From positions 1-44,279 of the forward strand of contig NZ_VJZC01000025.1 in the NCBI RefSeq assembly GCF_009377185.1: a stretch of DNA of 44,279 nucleotides, read 5' to 3'. The position numbers were made by a program, and so were the translations under genes. Positions 40,789-44,279 of the stretch are shown piece by piece. A model generated the notes under the pieces. The model was not told the origin of the DNA, searched no databases, and worked only from the letters and a program-made list of their open reading frames with translations. The stretch's first letter is position 1; every line of letters starts with the position of its first letter. Source of the stretch: Streptomyces spongiae (lineage in GTDB: Bacteria > Actinomycetota > Actinomycetes > Streptomycetales > Streptomycetaceae).

Positions 40789-42144
40789 ATGTCCGTGACC
40801 TCGTCCACCACCGGTGGGACCTCGTCCCTCGACGACGCGCCCGTCAGTCCCTTCCACCGCCGGATCATGGCGGTGGCCATGGGCGGCCCGTTCTGTGACG
40901 GCTATCTGCTCGGCGTGATGGGTGTCGCCCTCAGCCTCATCACCCCGGCGCTCGCGCTCGACACACTGTGGACCGGCCTCATCGCCGCCTCCGTCCTGGT
41001 CGGCGTCTTCGTCGGCGGCGCCGTCTTCGGCCCGATCACCGACCGGGTCGGCCGCCATCTGATGTACGTCCTCAACCTGGCCGCCTTCGTGGTCTTCTCC
41101 GCGCTGCAGTTCTTCGTCACCGAGGCCTGGCAGCTCATGGTGCTGCGGCTGCTGATCGGCATAGCGATCGGCGCCGACTACCCCATCGCCTCAGCCCTCA
41201 CCACCGAGCTGGTGCCCCGGCGGATGCGCGGTCCGGCCCTGTCCGCCCTGGTGCTGGCCTGGTGGGTCGGGTACGGCGTGAGCTACTGGGTGGGCTGGGC
41301 GCTGACCGGTCTCGGCCCGGACTCCTGGCGCTGGATGCTGGCCTCCGGTGTAGTGCCGGCACTGGTCTTCCTCGTCTTCCGGGCGGGCATCCCCGAGTCG
41401 CCGCGCTGGCTGGCCTCGCGCGGTCGGATCGGCGAGGCGAAGGCCGTCGTACGCAAGCACCTCGGCCAGGACATCGACACGGGCGATCTGCTCACGGAGA
41501 CCCGGCAGGAACAGCGCGGCGGCTCGGGACTCGGCAACCTCGTCGAGGTCTTCCGGCGCGGCTACACCGTCCCGGTCGTGTTCTGTTCCGTCTTCTGGAT
41601 CTGTCAGGTCGCGCCCGCCTTCGCGGTCCGCTCCTTCCAGCCGCAGATGCTGTCCGCTTTCGGTGTGGGGGCCACGTACGGCGCCAGCGCGCTGATCACC
41701 ACCATCGCGGTGGCGGGCATCGCCCTGGGGCTGGTGGTCGTCAACCGGATCGGCCGCCGCTCGCTGCTCATCAGCACCTTCGTGTGCATCAACGTGTCGC
41801 TGATCGCGCTGGCCGTGCTGCCGCTGCACTGGGCGTTCGCGGTGGTGGCCCTGTTCGCCGCCTTCCAGTTCTTCGAGGCGGCCGGCAGCGGGCTCCAGTT
41901 CGTCTACCCGAGCGAGCTGTTCCCGACCGACCTGCGGGCCACGGGTGTCGGCATCGCCACCGCCATGAGCCGCGTCGGCTCCGCCACCTCCACGTTCCTG
42001 CTCCCGATCGCAGCCGAGGACCTGGGTGTGCGCGGCACGCTCGGCGTCGCGGTCGCGATCACCCTGGTGGGACTCGTCGTGTCGTACTTCCTCGCCCCCG
42101 AGACCAAGGACCTGGGCCTGGCCGAGGCCAGCAACCGTTCCTGA
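40789..42144 (+). CDS. MFS transporter, sugar-porter/aromatic acid symporter type
   Basis: 451 aa with 12 predicted helices. Features include FCDGYLLGVMGVALSLITPAL in helix 1, the GPITDRVGRHLMYVLNL loop, IGIAIGADYPIASALTTELV in helix 4-5, the PESPRWLASRGRIGEA motif after helix 6 and FVYPSELFPTDLRATGVGIA in helix 10, all typical of the sugar porter/metabolite symporter superfamily. AGGAG lies nine nt before the ATG at 40789. It leads a transporter/HAD hydrolase/FAD oxidoreductase set read rightward and probably brings in their substrate. Confidence 0.88.
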   Translation: MSVTSSTTGGTSSLDDAPVSPFHRRIMAVAMGGPFCDGYLLGVMGVALSLITPALALDTLWTGLIAASVLVGVFVGGAVFGPITDRVGRHLMYVLNLAAFVVFSALQFFVTEAWQLMVLRLLIGIAIGADYPIASALTTELVPRRMRGPALSALVLAWWVGYGVSYWVGWALTGLGPDSWRWMLASGVVPALVFLVFRAGIPESPRWLASRGRIGEAKAVVRKHLGQDIDTGDLLTETRQEQRGGSGLGNLVEVFRRGYTVPVVFCSVFWICQVAPAFAVRSFQPQMLSAFGVGATYGASALITTIAVAGIALGLVVVNRIGRRSLLISTFVCINVSLIALAVLPLHWAFAVVALFAAFQFFEAAGSGLQFVYPSELFPTDLRATGVGIATAMSRVGSATSTFLLPIAAEDLGVRGTLGVAVAITLVGLVVSYFLAPETKDLGLAEASNRS

Positions 42145-42193
42145 ACCCCCTTCCCCCGCAAGGACCCTCAAGGACCCTCAAGGAGTTCCCTTC

Positions 42194-42859
42194 ATGCGCA
42201 AGGTCGTCAGCTTCGACTGCTACCGCACCCTCATCAACTTCGACACCCGCGCCGCCACCCACGAGATCGTCAAGGACCGCCTCGCAGAGGTCGGCGTCGA
42301 CCCCGACCGGTTCCACCACGACGCGTACGTCATGCGCTTCCAGGGCGTCGTCGACGAGTACCGCCCCTACCGCGAGATCGTCCGCCGCACCCTGCGCAAC
42401 GTGATGCTGCTGCACGGCCTGGAGTACCGGGACGAGGACGGCGAGGCGCTGATCGAGGCCATCAAGAAGTTCAAGCCGTTCCACGAGGTCCCGGACGCGC
42501 TGCGCCGTCTGAAGAGCGCGTACGACATCGCCATCCTCTCCAACAGCGAGGACGACCTCATCCAGTACGCGGTCGACGAACTCGGCGTCGAGTGGGACTA
42601 CGTGCTGACCGCCGAGCAGGCCGGAGCGTACAAGCCGCTGCCGCAGGCCTTCGAGTACCTGATGAAGGCGACCGGCCGCGGCCCGGAGGACATCATCCAC
42701 ACCGCCCAGGGCTGGGAGTACGACATCATGCCGACCAAGCGGTACGCGGGCATGCGGCGGATCTGGGTGAACCGGTACGGCTTCCCGGGATCGGCCGCCT
42801 TCCAGCCGTACGACGAGATCAAGGACCTCTCCGAACTGCCCGGCCTGCTCGGCGTCTGA
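42194..42859 (+). CDS. HAD-superfamily hydrolase, haloacid dehalogenase type II-like
   Basis: 221 aa. HAD motif I is FDCYRTL with nucleophile Asp, motif II AILSNS with Ser, motif III GAYKPLPQAF with Lys, and motif IV GWEYDIM with Asp. A helical cap occupies about residues 17-95. The DxYRTL motif and cap are those of type II haloacid dehalogenases, but many such proteins act on other substrates. AAGGAG lies nine nt before the ATG. The 49-bp gap after the MFS gene contains two 10-bp tandem copies of AAGGACCCTC. Operon context suggests a role in degrading the imported compound. Confidence 0.86.
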   Translation: MRKVVSFDCYRTLINFDTRAATHEIVKDRLAEVGVDPDRFHHDAYVMRFQGVVDEYRPYREIVRRTLRNVMLLHGLEYRDEDGEALIEAIKKFKPFHEVPDALRRLKSAYDIAILSNSEDDLIQYAVDELGVEWDYVLTAEQAGAYKPLPQAFEYLMKATGRGPEDIIHTAQGWEYDIMPTKRYAGMRRIWVNRYGFPGSAAFQPYDEIKDLSELPGLLGV

Positions 42860-42873
42860 CCACCTCCGCGGAC

Positions 42874-42904
42874 AGTGCGACGGAATCCGGGATTCTGTCG
42901 CACT
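42874..42904. promoter_or_regulatory. 31-bp near-perfect palindrome
   Basis: AGTGCGACGGAATCC, a central G, and GGATTCTGTCGCACT. The arms match at 14 of 15 positions. It lies 15 bp after the HAD stop and 45 bp before the FAD oxidoreductase start. The one-base spacer favours a protein-binding site over a terminator, and no T-tract follows. Confidence 0.6.
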
Positions 42905-42948
42905 TCGCAGTCGGCACCCCGCCCCACCGCCGCGAAAGGACACTCTCC

Positions 42949-44279
42949 GTGAGCGCCTCCACGCTCGGCCGGCCCAGCCCGGTCAACGGCCGGATCTCCC
43001 ACTGGTTCACCGAACTGCCCACCCCCCGCCGGGCGTTGCCCGGCGACCGTGACGCCGACGTGTGCGTCGTGGGTGCCGGGCTGACCGGTCTGTGGACCGC
43101 GTACTACCTGAAACGGGCCGATCCCTCGCTGCGGATCACCGTCCTGGAGGCCGAGTTCGCCGGTTTCGGTGCCTCCGGCCGCAACGGCGGCTGGGCATCG
43201 GGGCTGGTCCCCGGCGCCCGCGACCGGCTCGCCCGGCAGTACGGCCGGGAGGCCGTCCTCGACCACCAGCGCGCGATGAACGAGGCCGTCGACGAGATCA
43301 TCACCGTCGCGGAGCGCGAGGGCATCGACGCCGGCATCGTCAAGGGCGGCACCCTGCGGGTGGCCCGCACACCGGCACAGGCCGCCCGGCTGCGCCACAA
43401 GACCGAGGCCGACCACGAGTGGGGCGTCACGGAGGCCGTGATGCTCACGCCCGAGGAGGCCGCGGACCGCATTCGCGTCGACGGGATGACGGCGGCGTCC
43501 TGGACCCCGCACTGCGCCCGGCTCCAGCCCGCGGCCCTCGTCCGTGGACTCGCCGACACGGTCGAGCGGCTCGGCGTGACCCTCTACGAGAAGTCCCCGG
43601 TCACGGCCATCGAGCCGGGCCGGGCGGTCACCGCTCACGGCACCGTGACCGCACCCGTCGTCCTGCGCGCCACGGAGGGCTTCACGGCCTCGCTCAAGGG
43701 GTTGCGCCGCACCTGGCTCCCCATGAACAGCTCGATGATCGTCACCGAGCCGCTGTCGAAGGAGGTGTGGGAGGACATCGGCTGGGCGGGCCGGGAGACC
43801 CTCGGCGACACCGCCCACGGGCACCTGTACGCGCAGCGCACTTCCGACGACCGGATCGCGATCGGCGGTCGCGGTGTCCCGTACCGCTTCGGCTCGCGCA
43901 CCGACGACGCGGGACGGGTGGCCGACCGCACGATCAGCGAGCTCACCGAGACCCTGTTCACGGTGCTGCCCCAGACCACCGGCGCCCGTGTCGACCACGC
44001 CTGGTGCGGGGTGCTCGCGGTGCCCCGCGACTGGTCGGCGACGGTGGGGCTGGACCGTGCGACGGGGCTCGGCTGGGCCGGTGGTTACGTCGGGCACGGT
44101 GTGACCTCGACGAATCTCGCCGCGCGCACTTTGACCGATCTGGTGCTGGGCCGTGAGTCGCGGCTGACCCGGCTGCCGTGGACCGGGCATCGTCCCGGCA
44201 CCTGGGAGCCGGAGCCGCTGCGGTGGCTCGGGGTGCGGGGGTTGTACGTCGCGTACCGGTTCGCGGACCGGCATGAGGC
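42949..44279 (+). CDS. FAD-dependent amine/amino-acid oxidoreductase (DAO/PuuB-like), 3' truncated by window
   Basis: 443 complete codons are visible with no stop, so the gene runs past the window end. The GTG start at 42949 has AAAGGA nine nt upstream. The N-terminal dinucleotide-binding motif is VCVVGAGLTGLWTAYYL, followed by VLEAEFAGFGASGRNGGWAS, a glycine-rich segment typical of the DAO family branch that includes gamma-glutamylputrescine oxidase PuuB. Near the C terminus, GWAGGYVGHGVTSTNLAART resembles the second FAD-contacting motif. It probably oxidises an amine or amino acid to an aldehyde or oxoacid. It is read with the MFS and HAD genes but has its own upstream palindrome. Confidence 0.85.
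   Translation, partial: MSASTLGRPSPVNGRISHWFTELPTPRRALPGDRDADVCVVGAGLTGLWTAYYLKRADPSLRITVLEAEFAGFGASGRNGGWASGLVPGARDRLARQYGREAVLDHQRAMNEAVDEIITVAEREGIDAGIVKGGTLRVARTPAQAARLRHKTEADHEWGVTEAVMLTPEEAADRIRVDGMTAASWTPHCARLQPAALVRGLADTVERLGVTLYEKSPVTAIEPGRAVTAHGTVTAPVVLRATEGFTASLKGLRRTWLPMNSSMIVTEPLSKEVWEDIGWAGRETLGDTAHGHLYAQRTSDDRIAIGGRGVPYRFGSRTDDAGRVADRTISELTETLFTVLPQTTGARVDHAWCGVLAVPRDWSATVGLDRATGLGWAGGYVGHGVTSTNLAARTLTDLVLGRESRLTRLPWTGHRPGTWEPEPLRWLGVRGLYVAYRFADRHE

Noticed and set aside
42161..42185. Tandem AAGGACCCTC copies before the HAD gene
   Set aside because: Two 10-bp copies plus a partial third form the ribosome-binding region; too short to call a functional repeat.
1..44279. CRISPR array, prophage, integrase, transposase, tRNA/rRNA
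   Set aside because: I saw no regularly spaced repeats, mobile-element genes or structural RNA genes on either strand.

Overview
The window reads as the chromosome of a streptomycete or close relative. It has very high GC with strongly GC-biased third codon positions, 4-bp ATGA/GTGA stop-start overlaps, rare TTA codons, a copy of an interspersed repeat familiar from Streptomyces, a LAL-type regulator, a CebR-type operator and a terpene synthase/P450 pair. It is an accessory-metabolism region with no tRNA, rRNA, CRISPR array, transposase or integrase that I can see. Region 1 (1-4850): the 3' end of an NAD-dependent epimerase, a LysR regulator divergent from an M20 peptidase/MHS transporter pair, and a GST-like reductase read leftward. 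Region 2 (about 3.9-14.3 kb) looks like a sulfur-scavenging island. A leftward operon runs SsuD-like FMN monooxygenase > GNAT acetyltransferase > solute-binding lipoprotein > permease > ATPase > second binding lipoprotein. It is followed by an SfnB/DszC-like flavoprotein and a cysteine-free Rrf2 regulator, and a second permease gene is divergent. The gene set resembles the Bacillus subtilis ytmI-tcyJKLMN-ytmO and yxe loci for cystine/S-modified cysteine uptake and salvage. Two unannotated short ORFs encode conserved cysteine leader peptides (HID(L/F)..RV.SAA with Cys): one precedes the monooxygenase operon (12983-13060, predicted leaderless) and one precedes the GST-like gene (4956-5075). Both units are therefore probably controlled by cysteine-responsive attenuation. 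Region 3 (14.3-21.7 kb): a DHA2-type MFS pump, then a leftward four-gene operon for a PaoABC-like molybdenum hydroxylase (2Fe-2S subunit, FAD subunit with four cysteines for an extra cluster, Mo subunit) with its XdhC/PaoD-like chaperone. It is divergent from a TetR gene, and the intergenic region carries two CGGACA(G/A)CTGTCCG operators and an iron-box-like sequence. Region 4 (21.9-26.7 kb): a complete LivKHMGF-type ABC importer with overlapping genes, ending in the interspersed repeat. Region 5 (26.7-29.8 kb): a secreted LamG-like protein and a secreted glucose/sorbosone-dehydrogenase-like protein with an added C-terminal LamG-like domain. Region 6 (30.0-35.5 kb): a small terpenoid locus with a cytochrome P450, a translationally coupled class I terpene synthase whose NSE motif starts with Pro instead of Asn, and a LAL (LuxR) regulator. 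Region 7 (35.6-38.4 kb): a CE3-like SGNH esterase with CBM2 and a GH5 mannanase with FN3 and CBM2, behind a perfect CebR-type operator. Both have a TTA codon in the signal peptide. Region 8 (38.5-44.3 kb): a leaderless LLM oxidoreductase, a D-2-hydroxyacid dehydrogenase (convergent, sharing a 14-bp-stem hairpin), and a rightward MFS transporter / type II HAD hydrolase / FAD oxidoreductase set. The last gene is cut by the window edge and preceded by a 31-bp near-perfect palindrome.
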